Positions 34,286 through 43,736 are shown, counted from the stretch's first letter. The stretch is DNA of 64,000 nt from Commensalibacter melissae (GCF_009734185.1 NZ_CP046393.1:426501-490500); one strand, 5' to 3'. A program made the numbers and translations. Notes: a model not told the origin generated them from the sequence alone.

Positions 34286-36481
34286 TTATGATGTTTTATG
34301 CTGTTGGTGTCTGTGGATAAGCTCTTGTCTTTCAACAATTTCAATTTTTCCAGATTGTGCATTTTCAACATCCATTACAATAACATAATCACAATGCGCA
34401 ACTGTTGCAGGCCGGTGTGCCACAATAATGCGTGTTATATTCATTTCATCTAGTATTGTCGCAATATGGGCTTCTGTTGGTTCATCCAGACTGCTGGTTG
34501 CTTCATCTAAAAATAGGATTGCTGGTTGGCGATATAAAGCTCTGGCTAAAATAACCCTTTGTTTTTGTCCTCCTGACAAGGAACTTCCCATATCACCAAC
34601 AAATGTTTCAAATTTCATGGGCATTGCCATTATATCTTGTAAAATTGCAGCTTTCTGTGCACATTCAATAATTTTTTCCTGATCAGGTTTATCATCAAAC
34701 CCGCAAATATTATCTGCAATTGAACCAGAAAACAGTCCATCATCCTGTAAAACACCAGCAATTTCTTGTCGGTAATTGTCTAGAGATTCTTTTAATATAT
34801 TTCGACCGTTAAAGTAGATATCACCTTCCTCTGGATGGGTTAAACCCATCATTGTTTTTAAAATTGTTGACTTTCCACATCCTGATGCGCCTACAATAGC
34901 AATACTTTTACCCTTTGGAATTTTCAGGTTTATATTACGAAATACCCAAGGTTCAGCAGGAGAGTATCTAAAACCCAAATTTTTACACACAAGATGGTTT
35001 TGATCATTAATATGAAGTTGTTCCGTCAATCTGTTATTATTCGATATAGATATTATAGCATTTTCTTCACTTTCTGTAGGTGTTAAGACTATATCTGAAA
35101 TACGATCGCTTTGGATAGAAAGCATTTTTAGTTTGAAGGCGGCACCGATAAGATTGCCTATGCGTCCGGTGAATTGGTCTTTGTAAGATAGAAAGGCAAC
35201 CAGCATTCCAACTGTCATTTTATTATCCATGACGTAATGTGCCCCGATTACCAACATTATTAACCTGTCAATAGCGAAGATGGAATCATTTATACGTCCA
35301 AAAATAAGGTCATAACGTTGTGTTTTTAATCCGACATTGATTGCATCAACCAATAAATTTAACCAGCGTGCACGTCTTCGCTCCCGCAATCCAAGTAACT
35401 TGATACTTGCCATACCTCTCAAAGTTTCAATAAGATGTGAATCCTTTTTAGCATTATAGACAATACCCTCTTCAGAGGCTTGCTTGTAAGGGCGATAAGC
35501 CATAAGACGGCTTATACCGTCAAGGATTACAGCAATTAATGTTACAAGTGCCAGCCATTTACCATAGATGATTAGCATTACAAACATACCAATTGCCATT
35601 AAACCATCCATGATTGCTTGTACCATATCAGTTGTAATGGTTTGTTGAATAATACCTAATGAACCGAAACGGGATAATATATCTCCAACATGTCTTTTCA
35701 AGAAATAATCCAGCGGTAATTTGGATAAATGTTCAAAAAGGCTGGCATTCCATTGAACAGATACACGGGTGCTGAAAAGCATGACCATCCATGTTCGGGC
35801 TGTGGAAATAAGCATTTGCAGCAAAATAAGAATGGCAATTCCAACTGTGATTGTTGTTAGCAAGCCGTTATCCAAAGTCACAATGACTTCATCAATAATG
35901 ACTTGCGAGGCCATAGGCATGACAATTGAAATAGCTTCCAACCCAAGAGAAGTTAATAAAAGATAAAACAGGGTTGTTTTAAGACCGTCTGTTTTTCTGA
36001 AAAGATCACGTAAATGAAGATTGTTGCGCTCATCTTTTCGGGTAAAATTTTGGTCGGGAGCAATCTCAAGCGCCACTCCTGTAAATTCATTATTGATTTC
36101 ACCCCAAAGTACCTTACGTTTTCCACGGGCGGGATCATTAATCATAATTCCATTGGTTTTTACATCTGTTAACACGACAAAATGGTTTAAACTCCAATGA
36201 AGAATGCAAGGTAAGCGTAATTTGTTTAGTTCTTCCATTTCCAAACGCAAAGGACGTGTTGTCAAGTTATTCCGTTGCGCAATATCAATAATATTCTGTA
36301 GAGTAATTCCTTTGATAGAAATAGATTCTCTTTGTCTAAATGTTGTTAGATCAATATAATTTCCATAATAACTCATAATCATGGCAAGGCATGCCAAGCC
36401 ACATTCGGAAGCTTCCACTTGCAAAATTACGGGAACAGTTTGGCGAAAAGCAAAATTTAGTCTTTTCAAGGTATTAATCAT
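34286..36481 (-). CDS. Peptidase-containing ABC exporter (C39, bacteriocin/microcin type)
   Basis: A 731-residue ABC transporter with three domains. The N-terminal C39 peptidase (about 1-150) has Cys in LQVEASECGLACLAMIMSYYG, His in HWSLNHFVVL and Asp in MINDPARGK, so the catalytic set is intact. The membrane domain spans about 165-450. The ATPase has Walker A IVGASGCGKST, signature LSGGQKQR and Walker B ILFLDEATSS. Such exporters cut double-glycine leaders and secrete the peptide. Its ATG overlaps the stop of the HlyD gene by four bases. The precursor peptide gene lies upstream in the same direction. Confidence 0.95.
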   Translation of the reverse strand: MINTLKRLNFAFRQTVPVILQVEASECGLACLAMIMSYYGNYIDLTTFRQRESISIKGITLQNIIDIAQRNNLTTRPLRLEMEELNKLRLPCILHWSLNHFVVLTDVKTNGIMINDPARGKRKVLWGEINNEFTGVALEIAPDQNFTRKDERNNLHLRDLFRKTDGLKTTLFYLLLTSLGLEAISIVMPMASQVIIDEVIVTLDNGLLTTITVGIAILILLQMLISTARTWMVMLFSTRVSVQWNASLFEHLSKLPLDYFLKRHVGDILSRFGSLGIIQQTITTDMVQAIMDGLMAIGMFVMLIIYGKWLALVTLIAVILDGISRLMAYRPYKQASEEGIVYNAKKDSHLIETLRGMASIKLLGLRERRRARWLNLLVDAINVGLKTQRYDLIFGRINDSIFAIDRLIMLVIGAHYVMDNKMTVGMLVAFLSYKDQFTGRIGNLIGAAFKLKMLSIQSDRISDIVLTPTESEENAIISISNNNRLTEQLHINDQNHLVCKNLGFRYSPAEPWVFRNINLKIPKGKSIAIVGASGCGKSTILKTMMGLTHPEEGDIYFNGRNILKESLDNYRQEIAGVLQDDGLFSGSIADNICGFDDKPDQEKIIECAQKAAILQDIMAMPMKFETFVGDMGSSLSGGQKQRVILARALYRQPAILFLDEATSSLDEPTEAHIATILDEMNITRIIVAHRPATVAHCDYVIVMDVENAQSGKIEIVERQELIHRHQQHKTS

Positions 36482-37788
36482 GAGTTCGGTTTCGTTAATC
36501 TTGTTTTAATAGTATCGTTAACCTCAATAATGGGTTGGAACATCCATTGATAAAGGCGACGATAATCAACGGCAATATCAGCTTCAACTTGCATTCCGGG
36601 CTGCAAAAAATATTTTTTATTGGGATAAGCTGCAATGAAGTTTTTTTCAGGTTTTACCCGAATTCTATAAAAGTTACGATCAATCTTACTGTTGGGACCA
36701 ATTATTTCATTTTTTAAATTTGGATTGCTGTCTTTACCCATTATATCCGATGTAACTGGTGTATAAGTAATTTCGGTAACAGTCCCGTTGTATAGACCAA
36801 ATTTTTGATATGGAAATGCTGCATAACGTAAGATAACATTGCTATTTTTCTTTAAAAGTCCCACGGCTGAACTAGGAATATAAAGTTCGGCTTCGATTGT
36901 TTGACCTTCTGGAACTATACTTGTTAAGGCGGAATCTTGTGAAACTTGCTGACCGATATATCCCCGAAGCGCTGTTATTGTTCCATTTATGGGGGCTGTA
37001 ACGAAAATAATTTGATTACGTTCTCCCAGTATGATTTTCTGATCAATATCATTTATGCTTTTTTTAATTTCATTGAGATCACGTTGATAATTGTTATCGT
37101 ACAGTTGATATTTTGATGCATTTTCTAATATTTGGCCTTCAATCGAAGTTTGATTTTGTAAGAACTGTGCATGAGTACCTAAAATTTGGGCATATGTGTA
37201 TAATTGATTCTGATATTCCTGATTTGTTGCCAAAGACATTTTCTTGGCTTTTTCAATCATCAGTAACGATTGTTGGACCAAGGGGATTATTTGATTGTCA
37301 TTTTCGATTTGCTGGGTAACTTTGTCATGCTGTTTGTAAAGATTAGAGAGTGTTTCCTTAATATTGTTTTTTTCAATGGGAGCGGCCTTTTCTTTGAGTG
37401 CAAGCTGTTTTTCAAGAATATTTTTTTGTTTTTTCAACAAGTTATTAGTTAATTGTTGTGTGGGTCCATTGATAGAGGTGTTTTCGAGACTTATCGTGAA
37501 TAATTTATCGCCTTTATGAACAAATTGGCCCTCTATAACGTTTTTTTCAATAACAATGCCATTTGTTCTTGATCCTATAGTGATTAACCCTTCTGTAGGC
37601 ATAATGCTGCCGGAAGCATGTATACGACGCGTATAACCACCGAAAATAGTATATAATATGATAATAATGACACAAATGAATGAGGTAACCGCGATGATTT
37701 TTATAGGAATAGGTTGTACATCCTGTACGCGACCTAACCATGTATCTCGTTTTGCTTCTAAAACTTCATGCCTGAAAAGAGAATTCAT
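36478..37788 (-). CDS. HlyD-family periplasmic adaptor of the bacteriocin exporter
   Basis: A 436-residue membrane fusion protein. It has an N-terminal transmembrane helix (IKIIAVTSFICVIIIILYTIFGG), a lipoyl/barrel region, a long coiled-coil hairpin (about 130-270) and a C-terminal beta barrel (ITYTPVTSD...). It links the inner-membrane exporter to an outer-membrane channel such as TolC, which is not in this window. ATG at 37788 is chosen; the longer frame from 37848 would start with TTG inside a 38-base palindrome. Weak ribosome site. Confidence 0.9.
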   Translation of the reverse strand: MNSLFRHEVLEAKRDTWLGRVQDVQPIPIKIIAVTSFICVIIIILYTIFGGYTRRIHASGSIMPTEGLITIGSRTNGIVIEKNVIEGQFVHKGDKLFTISLENTSINGPTQQLTNNLLKKQKNILEKQLALKEKAAPIEKNNIKETLSNLYKQHDKVTQQIENDNQIIPLVQQSLLMIEKAKKMSLATNQEYQNQLYTYAQILGTHAQFLQNQTSIEGQILENASKYQLYDNNYQRDLNEIKKSINDIDQKIILGERNQIIFVTAPINGTITALRGYIGQQVSQDSALTSIVPEGQTIEAELYIPSSAVGLLKKNSNVILRYAAFPYQKFGLYNGTVTEITYTPVTSDIMGKDSNPNLKNEIIGPNSKIDRNFYRIRVKPEKNFIAAYPNKKYFLQPGMQVEADIAVDYRRLYQWMFQPIIEVNDTIKTRLTKPNS

Positions 37789-37837
37789 GGATAATAATTT
37801 TGATAGATTAAATAAATTTTGTAAGAAAATTGAGAAA

Positions 37838-37875
37838 TAATATTTCAATCATAAATGTTTATGATTGAAATATTA
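37838..37875. terminator. 38-bp palindrome between bacteriocin precursor and exporter genes
   Basis: TAATATTTCAATCATAAA (37838-37855), spacer TG, and TTTATGATTGAAATATTA (37858-37875) form an 18-bp perfect hairpin. Read on the minus strand it follows the precursor gene and precedes hlyD. It lacks a long T-run, so it probably acts as a partial terminator or mRNA-stabilising stem that yields more precursor than exporter. Confidence 0.65.
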
Positions 37876-38009
37876 TATATTCTCTAAAGATTTTTTATAT
37901 TTATATTAATTTTAGGTGCATCAATTTACACGATAAAAACAACTTATTTTAAATATTATAATGATTAGTTGCAGGAAAATATCATTATGTATGTTGATGT
38001 ATGTTGAAA

Positions 38010-38369
38010 CTAATGGAAGAGATTAGCAATTCCCTGCGATATTCCATTAATAATTCCAACTGTACCCAATCCTATCCCAGAAATTGCATTGTTAACATTG
38101 CTACTTATATCGGCGGCATTTTTTGATTTGGCTGCGTCAACAATAGATCCAATACCACTGCCAAGTTTACTTCCGGCATTTGCTTCATTGTTGGTTTTAA
38201 TTCCTGTTAAGCTACTATAAAGATTATCGACAATTCCTCCAATTGAAGCGCCTATGAAAGAGCCTATTAAAGCGGAAGAAACAGGAAGTGTAATATTGCC
38301 CCCAATAATATCACCCAAAAAAGATCCACCTGATACGCTATTGATTTCATGTGATGTAATTTCTCGCAT
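38010..38369 (-). CDS. Double-glycine-leader bacteriocin-like precursor
   Basis: A 119-residue peptide whose first 15 residues MREITSHEINSVSGG are a double-glycine leader (E-I-x-x-V-x-G-G). The predicted mature 104 residues are Gly/Ala/Ile/Ser-rich, with GxxxG-like helices (SALIGSFIGASIGGIVDN, then ISGIGLGTVGIINGI), as in pore-forming class II bacteriocins. No Cys, so no disulfide. AGGA precedes the ATG. It is encoded directly upstream of the HlyD/C39 exporter on the same strand. No immunity gene is recognisable; a homologue search of the small flanking frames would be needed. Confidence 0.85.
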   Translation of the reverse strand: MREITSHEINSVSGGSFLGDIIGGNITLPVSSALIGSFIGASIGGIVDNLYSSLTGIKTNNEANAGSKLGSGIGSIVDAAKSKNAADISSNVNNAISGIGLGTVGIINGISQGIANLFH

Positions 38370-38521
38370 TTTAATATTCCTGAATAGAAGGGGTTACAAT
38401 TTATTTCAATAACCTATCATCAAATTATTAACATATCAAATCAAATATACAATTGTATTTTATTAATAATACTTAATCTTTGAAAAAGTTAAACTATAAT
38501 TGCATTCTTATTAGAAGTTTG

Positions 38522-39310
38522 TTAATTTTTATTAAAATGGATTTCCCGTGACTTTTTGAGGAGTTCCTGTTTAACTTTTTTAAGTTTTTTTCTGAATTCT
38601 TGATTTGCATGTAAACGAGCGACGACTTCAGCTCCGATCAATCGGCCTGCGTCTACATCGCTTTGCCAGTGCGCACCACAAATAACGCGACTTTGTCCGA
38701 ATTCATAACCTTCTTTCAATATCTGGTCTTGTTTATCTGGAAAAATTTCAGATAGAAATAAGGCGGCGGACCATCCAAAAGCTGCGTGACCTGAGGGGTA
38801 TGAACCATCTTTGCTAAGTAGCTCCTCATCCTCTGGAGTGCAGCTGTGCGTGTGATAATACATAAAGGGACGAATTCTTTGATAGTGTTTTTTCGCTTTA
38901 TCAGTTCCAAAATTACCGCTCATGATTAACAGATCCTCTAAAAAATCTTGAGTGATAGGGGTATTTTTCTTGGATATTTCAATACCGATGGTTTTAGAAA
39001 AGTTCTTTCCGATTGTTCCGTTAAAAATAGCGGCTTCTTCAATGGCTTGGTTCCATCGAGATGTGTTTATAAGTTTGCGTGTATTGAGATATATTTCTTT
39101 ATCAATTGCGAATAGTTGACTATTTCTATCTGGTGGAGACGGTAAAAGTTTCAAACTATTTGCGAATTGATCAGTATGCAAGGGTAATTTTTTTGATTTA
39201 GTAAATAGTCTTTTTATTTCATCTTTTTGTAAATTGCTGGATTGTCCAGTTAAGGGGGATATTAGGATATTTATTAATAATGTAAAAATAATTGTTTTTT
39301 TATAATTCAT
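38522..39310 (-). CDS. Class A non-specific acid phosphatase (PAP2 superfamily)
   Basis: A 262-residue secreted phosphatase. The signal peptide is MNYKKTIIFTLLINILIS and onward. The PAP2 signature is complete: KKHYQRIRPF, then SYPSGHAAFGW, then SRVICGAHWQSDVDAGR with the catalytic His and Asp. This matches PhoN/PhoC periplasmic phosphatases, which hydrolyse phosphomonoesters. It is transcribed divergently from the GlxA-like regulator, which may control it. Positioned between the bacteriocin gene and that regulator with no direct functional link. Confidence 0.9.
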   Translation of the reverse strand: MNYKKTIIFTLLINILISPLTGQSSNLQKDEIKRLFTKSKKLPLHTDQFANSLKLLPSPPDRNSQLFAIDKEIYLNTRKLINTSRWNQAIEEAAIFNGTIGKNFSKTIGIEISKKNTPITQDFLEDLLIMSGNFGTDKAKKHYQRIRPFMYYHTHSCTPEDEELLSKDGSYPSGHAAFGWSAALFLSEIFPDKQDQILKEGYEFGQSRVICGAHWQSDVDAGRLIGAEVVARLHANQEFRKKLKKVKQELLKKSREIHFNKN

Positions 39311-39757
39311 TGGTCTCTATTTATTTGTCATAAAAAAATTAAAGGTAATAGATTAAGTAAATTTATCACATGTTTTATGTTTTTATTATATTTATTATTC
39401 ATGATAGTTTTGATGAATATGTATGGTATTTAAAATTATGAATTGCTTTGTTATAAAAATTAAATATTATTAATATTTTTGTTTTGAAATGATTATAAGG
39501 GAAACGTTTTTTTAAAATAAATATTCGTAGAGTTGAATATCGTTACTTATTTTTATAAATAATATATTTTTATTTTAGTCAGTATATTTTTTAAGGAATA
39601 GTTAATATAAAAAATTTTCAAAGCTCACCATAATCAATTAGTTTATGATGTTTAATTTAAATTAATAAATTTAAGACTTCAAATACATTTTACGTAAAAA
39701 ATTTTAAACAGTTTTTATCGCTTGCTTATGTAATAAAAACAGTATGGATAATGATAT
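39311..39757. other. Divergent promoter region, AT-rich
   Basis: No gene or structured element recognised in about 450 bases between the acid phosphatase and the GlxA-like regulator. Confidence 0.4.
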
Positions 39758-40729
39758 ATGAAAAAAATAGATCTTATTAATATTGGTCTTTTAATGTACC
39801 CTAATGTTCAACAAGGAGCCATTTTCGGTTTAATTGATTTTTTTTCTGTAGCAAATCAGTTGGTCAAGGAGAAATGGAATACTAATCTTCCCATACCTCA
39901 AATTAAAATTGTAAAAATTGATAAGCCAACAGTAAATTTTAACCTGCCTTCATTTATTGTTAAGAAAAATGACTTAAATTTTTCTGTGATCATTGTCCCT
40001 CCTTGTACAGAAGAATTTCCATCTGGAAGAAAATATAATACGCATATTAATTTTTTAAAACATTCCTTTAAACAACCTTGTACAATTGCCTCTATTGGTA
40101 ATGGCATTTTTTTATTGGCAGAGACTGGACTATTGGATGGTTATACAGTTACGACTCATTGGCAGTTAAAACATCAATTTAGAAACCAGTTTCCAAATAT
40201 CTATACTGATTTTGATTCTATGGTCATTGAGGAAAGAAATATTATTACGACGGCAGGTTCATTATCTTGGATAGATCTTGGGTTGGAATTGGTTAAAAAA
40301 TTTTTCGGTTCTATAGTGATGGCTGAGGTTGCACGGTTTTTTTTGGTCCAACCGGCAAGACGTGCACAGAGTTATTTTAATATTTTTTCACCTAATTTAA
40401 CGCATGGAGATATTCCAATAATTAAGGGACAAAAATGGATATCTAATCAAAAGAATATGAATATTTCATTGAAACAGCTATCAAAAGTAACAGGATTGGA
40501 AATACGGACATTGCAGAGGCGTTTTATTAAAGCTACGGGAATGACTGTTACAGAATATATTCAACATCATCGAATTTGCCGTGCTCAATTTTTATTACAA
40601 TTTTCAAAAAAATTGATTGATGAGATAGGAATTGAATGTGGCTATAAAGATTTAAATGCGTTTCGGAAGATATTTACAAAAATAGTAGGATTATCTCCCA
40701 GTCTTTATCGTCGGAATTTTACTGTTTAA
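39758..40729 (+). CDS. GlxA-like transcriptional regulator (DJ-1/PfpI plus AraC HTH)
   Basis: A 323-residue regulator. Residues about 1-180 form a class I glutamine amidotransferase-like (DJ-1/PfpI) sensor domain: GLLMYPNVQQGAIFGLIDFF and GLLDGYTVTTHW. The C-terminus is an AraC HTH pair: LSKVTGLEIRTLQRRFIKAT and IGIECGYKDLNAFRKIFTKI. The usual nucleophile Cys in the SxCTG elbow is replaced (ASIGNGIF), so the sensor is not catalytic. Targets unknown; the divergent phosphatase gene is the nearest candidate. Confidence 0.88.
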   Translation: MKKIDLINIGLLMYPNVQQGAIFGLIDFFSVANQLVKEKWNTNLPIPQIKIVKIDKPTVNFNLPSFIVKKNDLNFSVIIVPPCTEEFPSGRKYNTHINFLKHSFKQPCTIASIGNGIFLLAETGLLDGYTVTTHWQLKHQFRNQFPNIYTDFDSMVIEERNIITTAGSLSWIDLGLELVKKFFGSIVMAEVARFFLVQPARRAQSYFNIFSPNLTHGDIPIIKGQKWISNQKNMNISLKQLSKVTGLEIRTLQRRFIKATGMTVTEYIQHHRICRAQFLLQFSKKLIDEIGIECGYKDLNAFRKIFTKIVGLSPSLYRRNFTV

Positions 40730-40975
40730 AAAATTTTTAATATTATGTTGAGAGTAAAATTGTTTTAAGTACAACAACAATTAATTTGATTAAATATAAA
40801 TAAAAGTCAAGTAGATGTATAACAATAGGTAACATTTTAATGAGGTGACGAAATAATCATTGAAATAACTTAAAAAAAATTATAAATATATTTTATTAGA
40901 AAATTAATAAGCACATTCTTTTTTTAGTTAATATATTTTTACAATAATTTTTAATAATACTTTTAATTACTGGTT

Positions 40976-41009
40976 TTCCCTTAATTATGTGAACTCATAA
41001 TTAAGGGAA
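40976..41009. terminator. Inverted repeat at the prophage left flank
   Basis: TTCCCTTAATTATG (40976-40989) pairs perfectly with CATAATTAAGGGAA (40996-41009) around six bases. It lies between the GlxA-like gene and the first phage gene. The rest of the 40730-41201 gap has no gene and no integrase. Confidence 0.55.
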
Positions 41010-41201
41010 TATAAAAAAGAATTAATAATATTAAATTAATATTAATTTAATGGTTAATTTGAAAAAAACTATTTCATAATTTTGTAATATTTTACTTCTA
41101 TTACATGGTTTAATATTACTAATCATTATTTTAAAATAATGATTTTTTTATTCTATAAAAATTTAATTGATATTATTAGATAATATTTTAAGCAAATAAT
41201 T

Positions 41202-41456
41202 ATGGAAAATCCTCGAGCTAGAAAAATTAAATTTTTAAAAAAACATAAGTTGCCATTGGAAATAATGATTTTAATAATGAACAAAGCTTTGGAGGAAAAA
41301 AAATATGAAACAGCTTTGGAAATTGCCTATAAGACAGCACCGTATTGTCATCCAAAATTGAATGATGCAAAAGTAGAAATGACACAAATCAAAACATTAG
41401 AAGATATGTCTGAAGAGGAACTAAAAAACTTTATTGGCAAGGTCGCGTTAAAATAG
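41202..41456 (+). CDS. Probable phage terminase small-subunit-type protein
   Basis: An 84-residue protein with a basic helical N-terminus (RARKIKFLKKHKLPLEIMI) and AYKTAPYCHPKLNDAK, which resembles the APYxHPRL motif of small phage packaging proteins, then EDMSEEELKNFIGKVAL. It is about 490 bases upstream of the terminase large subunit on the same strand. A short length and weak motif make the assignment tentative. Confidence 0.55.
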   Translation: MENPRARKIKFLKKHKLPLEIMILIMNKALEEKKYETALEIAYKTAPYCHPKLNDAKVEMTQIKTLEDMSEEELKNFIGKVALK

Positions 41457-41490
41457 TTTTATTATAAAATTATTAAAATTAATAATGATG

Positions 41491-41521
41491 TAACCTTGAT
41501 GAAGCAATTCTATCAAGGTTA
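41491..41521. terminator. Terminator hairpin between terS-like gene and the GG-leader peptide gene
   Basis: TAACCTTGAT (41491-41500) pairs with ATCAAGGTTA (41512-41521). It lies between the convergent terS-like and double-glycine peptide genes. Confidence 0.7.
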
Positions 41522-41532
41522 CATAAAGGCTC

Positions 41533-41802
41533 TTATCTGCCAAAATGATCAACAAAACTATATTTTTCAGCAAAATAGTTGTGAATATTTTTTCCGATTG
41601 TGGCCCAATTATCACCGTTTTCTAATCCGGTTTTAATGATATTAAGTTTTGCCAAGCCATCAGCTTTATCATTATGAGGAGGGTTAATAACTCTATCGTG
41701 GTGATTATTATGCTGTTGATTATTGTTATGATGTTGATGGTTATTATTGTGACCATGACCGCCAGCAACTTTTGACAATTCGTTTGTTTGTAAAATTTTC
41801 AT
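41533..41802 (-). CDS. His/Asn-rich peptide with double-glycine leader
   Basis: An 89-residue precursor. Residues 1-15, MKILQTNELSKVAGG, are a double-glycine leader of the same length as in the bacteriocin gene at 38010. The predicted mature 74-residue peptide opens with a 21-residue tract holding 8 His, 8 Asn and 3 Gln, then a charged helical part (KADGLAKLNIIKTGLENGD, ending VDHFGR). The ATG follows AAAGG at 9 bases. It is encoded antisense between the terS-like and terL genes. The C39 exporter 3-5 kb away could process it. A metal-binding secreted peptide is the obvious guess; no known family recognised. Confidence 0.72.
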   Translation of the reverse strand: MKILQTNELSKVAGGHGHNNNHQHHNNNQQHNNHHDRVINPPHNDKADGLAKLNIIKTGLENGDNWATIGKNIHNYFAEKYSFVDHFGR

Positions 41803-41948
41803 TTGTCTATACCTTTATAAAAAATTAATAACTTCAAAACCTTAAGGTAATTTTTAATATAATACTTTTTTCTGAATGAATCAAATTTCGGTTAGATAAT
41901 AATTTCGATTATATGATAAAATTTTTGTTAGGTGTAAAAATATAATTT

Positions 41949-43382
41949 ATGATTTTGCTAAAAAAAGCAAAAAAATTAGCCATTGAAGAACTAAAAAAAC
42001 GTCATGATGCGCGTCATTATCTTTCGGCATTTACAATTTATACAAAACCGGATTATCGTGCTGGTCTTCATTTGAATTTATTATGTAAAAAACTTGAAGC
42101 AGTTGAACGTGGTGAAGTTAAAAGACTGATGGTTTTTATGCCGCCGCGCCATGGAAAAAGTGAATTAATTTCAAAACGTTTTCCTGCCTGGTTTTTAGGG
42201 CGCAATCCTACAAAACAAGTCATTACAGCCAGCTATTCAGCTAAACTAGCAGATAAATTTGGTCGTGATGTTCGTAATTTAGTGACATCAAAATATTATC
42301 GAAATATTTTTTCTGATGTTGCTCTTTCAATTGATAGCAAAGCAAAGGATTTATGGGAAACCAATCATGGGGGTGTGTTTTTAACAGCCGGTATTGGTGG
42401 AAGTATGACAGGTTATGGAGGACATCTTGCTATCATTGATGATCCTGTAAAAGATAGACATGAAGCTGAAAGTCAAATAATGCGTGATAATGTCTGGGAT
42501 TGGTATAAGTCTGTATTGAGAACACGAATTATGCCCGGTGGGGCCATTATTATTGTTCAGACTCGTTGGCATGTTGATGATTTGGCGGGAAGGTTATTAT
42601 CACAGATGAAAAATGATACAGGTGAAAAATGGGAGGTTATTAATTTACCAGCTATTGCAAATGAAAATGATGTTTTAGGACGGAAAAAAGGTGAGCCTTT
42701 ATGGCCTGAAGCGTATGATAGAAATGAGCTTGAACAGATTCGAAAGGCAGTGGGTGAACGAGACTGGTTTGCTTTGTATCAAGGTGAACCAACGCTATCA
42801 ACTGGATCAATTTTCAAAGTTAATATGCTAAATATTATTGATGCAGCACCAAAACCAGTCCAGGTTGTCAGACGTTGGGATTTTGCTGCTTCCAGAGATA
42901 TTGGCAAATATGATCCTGATTGGACCGTGGGGGTAAAGATGCAACGGAATGTAGATAGTGGATATACAGTGCTTGATGTTGTGCGACTTCGTGGTTTGCC
43001 AGATGAAGTTATTAAGACTGTCAAGGCTGTCGCCAGTCAGGATGGTTTTGATGTTAAAATTGTAATTCCACAGGATCCTGGACAGGCGGGTGTGGCTCAG
43101 GTGCAATATTACCTCAAAATGCTTGCCGGGTATAAAATAAAAGCGATACGGGAAACGGGGAATAAAATTGCCAGAGCTGACCCATTTGCATCACAGGTTA
43201 ACATAGGAAATGTATCTTTATTAAGAGCTAATTGGAACAGATCATATTTAGATGAACTTTCTGACTTTCCTAATGGTTCACATGATGATCAGGTTGATGC
43301 TTCTTCTGGCGCTTTTGAAGCTATTTCATTACAAAGAAAATTACCGAAAATGCCAAATTGGCAAGGAATTATGAATATTTAA
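41949..43382 (+). CDS. Phage terminase large subunit
   Basis: A 477-residue packaging motor and nuclease. Walker A is MPPRHGKSELIS, Walker B LAIIDDPVKDRHEAE, and a coupling region (IIIVQTRWHVDDLAGRL) follows. The C-terminal RNase H-like nuclease has RRWDFAAS and HDDQVDASSGAF. This type packages headful or cos DNA in tailed phages. It heads the structural operon; a hairpin (43410-43442) follows its stop. Confidence 0.95.
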   Translation: MILLKKAKKLAIEELKKRHDARHYLSAFTIYTKPDYRAGLHLNLLCKKLEAVERGEVKRLMVFMPPRHGKSELISKRFPAWFLGRNPTKQVITASYSAKLADKFGRDVRNLVTSKYYRNIFSDVALSIDSKAKDLWETNHGGVFLTAGIGGSMTGYGGHLAIIDDPVKDRHEAESQIMRDNVWDWYKSVLRTRIMPGGAIIIVQTRWHVDDLAGRLLSQMKNDTGEKWEVINLPAIANENDVLGRKKGEPLWPEAYDRNELEQIRKAVGERDWFALYQGEPTLSTGSIFKVNMLNIIDAAPKPVQVVRRWDFAASRDIGKYDPDWTVGVKMQRNVDSGYTVLDVVRLRGLPDEVIKTVKAVASQDGFDVKIVIPQDPGQAGVAQVQYYLKMLAGYKIKAIRETGNKIARADPFASQVNIGNVSLLRANWNRSYLDELSDFPNGSHDDQVDASSGAFEAISLQRKLPKMPNWQGIMNI

Positions 43383-43736
43383 TTAAATTTCGTATTGATA
43401 ATTAAATAAAAAGCGGAATAGCCTATAAAGCTAATCCGCTTTGATGAACTAAAATATTTAAATGATTTAAATAACTATGATTAATAAAATTATAAAATAA
43501 TCTTAATTGAAATAGTCAATGATTTTAATAACATATAATTAAACATTACTGATTGCAATTATTTTAAGATCTTAAAAAATCACAATTTTGTTATAAGCGG
43601 TAATATAATGTTAAATTTTTAAAACCAATTTAGCGTAGTTACATTTTAAATAAATTAGATTTAATTTTTTAAAAACAACAAAACCGATAGTTGAACAGCG
43701 TATTAAACTTTCAATCGAGATATTTAATAATGAAAG
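43383..43736. other. Gap between terminase and portal genes with a hairpin
   Basis: No frame is convincing. AAAGCGGAATAGC (43410-43422) pairs with GCTAATCCGCTTT (43430-43442) with one mismatch, a likely terminator without a T-run. The remaining 290 bases are AT-rich and presumably hold a promoter for the head genes. Confidence 0.5.

Noticed and set aside
41698-41765. Short tandem repeat or CRISPR-like array in the His-rich gene
   Set aside because: The repetitiveness is just CAT/CAC/AAT codons of the low-complexity tract; there are no regular spacers. No CRISPR array was seen anywhere in the window.
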